From Pseudonocardia oroxyli (GTDB lineage: Bacteria > Actinomycetota > Actinomycetes > Mycobacteriales > Pseudonocardiaceae), in contig NZ_FNBE01000019.1 of assembly GCF_900102195.1 (NCBI RefSeq), positions 93,347 through 157,346 on the forward strand: a stretch of 64,000 nt of DNA. The letters are read 5' to 3'. A program made the translations under genes and the position numbers. Under the pieces are notes generated by a model. The model saw only the letters and a list, made by a program, of their open reading frames with translations, was not told the origin of the DNA and did no database searches. This document shows, one piece after another, positions 63,913 through 64,000 of this stretch (position 1 is the first letter of the stretch; each line of letters opens with the position of its first letter).

Positions 63913-64000
63913 GAGACTGCTGAAAATCCGCTGGCGTGGGATCGGGTGTTGATCTCGCCCGGCTGGGAGGCTGTCGGGGTGCAGGGACGGTCTGATCCGC
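63913..64000. other. Right edge, unassigned
   Basis: The last 88 bp begin GGAGACTGCTGAAAATCCGC directly after the GntR stop, in CTAGGAG context. It could be the end of an insertion sequence continuing beyond the window, but no matching inverted end is visible. Confidence 0.25.

Overview
This is chromosomal DNA of a high-GC actinobacterium. The third codon position is almost always G or C, GTG starts are common, and the gene set is typically actinobacterial: F420-dependent (LLM and Ddn-type) oxidoreductases, a mycothiol-dependent-isomerase-like protein, paired glnA1/glnE/glnA2, an IdeR-type regulator and DUF4191/DUF4192/DUF5685 proteins. Gene order in the first 37 kb follows the mycobacterial order dlaT - epimerase - lipB - lipA - DUF4191 - RDD - glnA1 - glnE - glnA2 - TAP-like hydrolase - panB, with extra genes inserted. 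A Pseudonocardia-like member of the Pseudonocardiales is my best guess; this is inference from content only.

Layout. 1-3.2 kb: the 5' part of a sensor kinase gene and two alpha/beta hydrolases. 3.2-15.7 kb: the lipoyl module (lpd, two-lipoyl-domain E2 sucB/dlaT, lipB, lipA) with an epimerase, a secreted Ig-like protein, an LLM/SDR divergent pair, a DUF559-type nuclease-like gene and an RDD protein. 15.7-34.1 kb: glutamine synthetase control (glnA1, glnE, glnA2, with GlnR-like boxes before both synthetases), split by an 11 kb accessory block (EamA and LysE transporters, an RND pump with an extra C-terminal domain, Ddn and LLM flavin/F420 enzymes, MerR, an M23 lipoprotein, a Cys-tailed DUF5685 protein). 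34.1-46.9 kb: TAP-like lipoprotein hydrolase, panB, a GCS2-like ligase, an RNB ribonuclease, a lipase-like pseudo-enzyme, a MITE-like element, an isomerase/FAH pair, a nonsense-interrupted beta-lactamase-like gene and an orphan CoxL-type molybdoenzyme. 47-58.8 kb: fumarase, an acuC-GNAT/acyl-CoA-synthetase operon, ideR, galE, DUF4192, sthA and an M23 peptidase. 59-64 kb: a UGSC-family selenoprotein with an in-frame UGA and a bSECIS-like hairpin, its decayed thioredoxin-like partner, an SGNH hydrolase, an MFS transporter and its GntR regulator.

The most striking non-coding feature is a family of short palindromes (stem ending CTTGGG, 3-nt loop, CCCAAG) in five clusters. All lie downstream of genes and none in divergent promoter regions. 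Two clusters flank the nuclease-like gene that interrupts otherwise conserved gene order. A separate 35-bp tandem array sits upstream of panB, and a related 30-bp array has been taken into a coding sequence near the left end. Many genes look leaderless, with a TANNNT box 6-8 nt before the start codon. No rRNA, tRNA or CRISPR array was seen.
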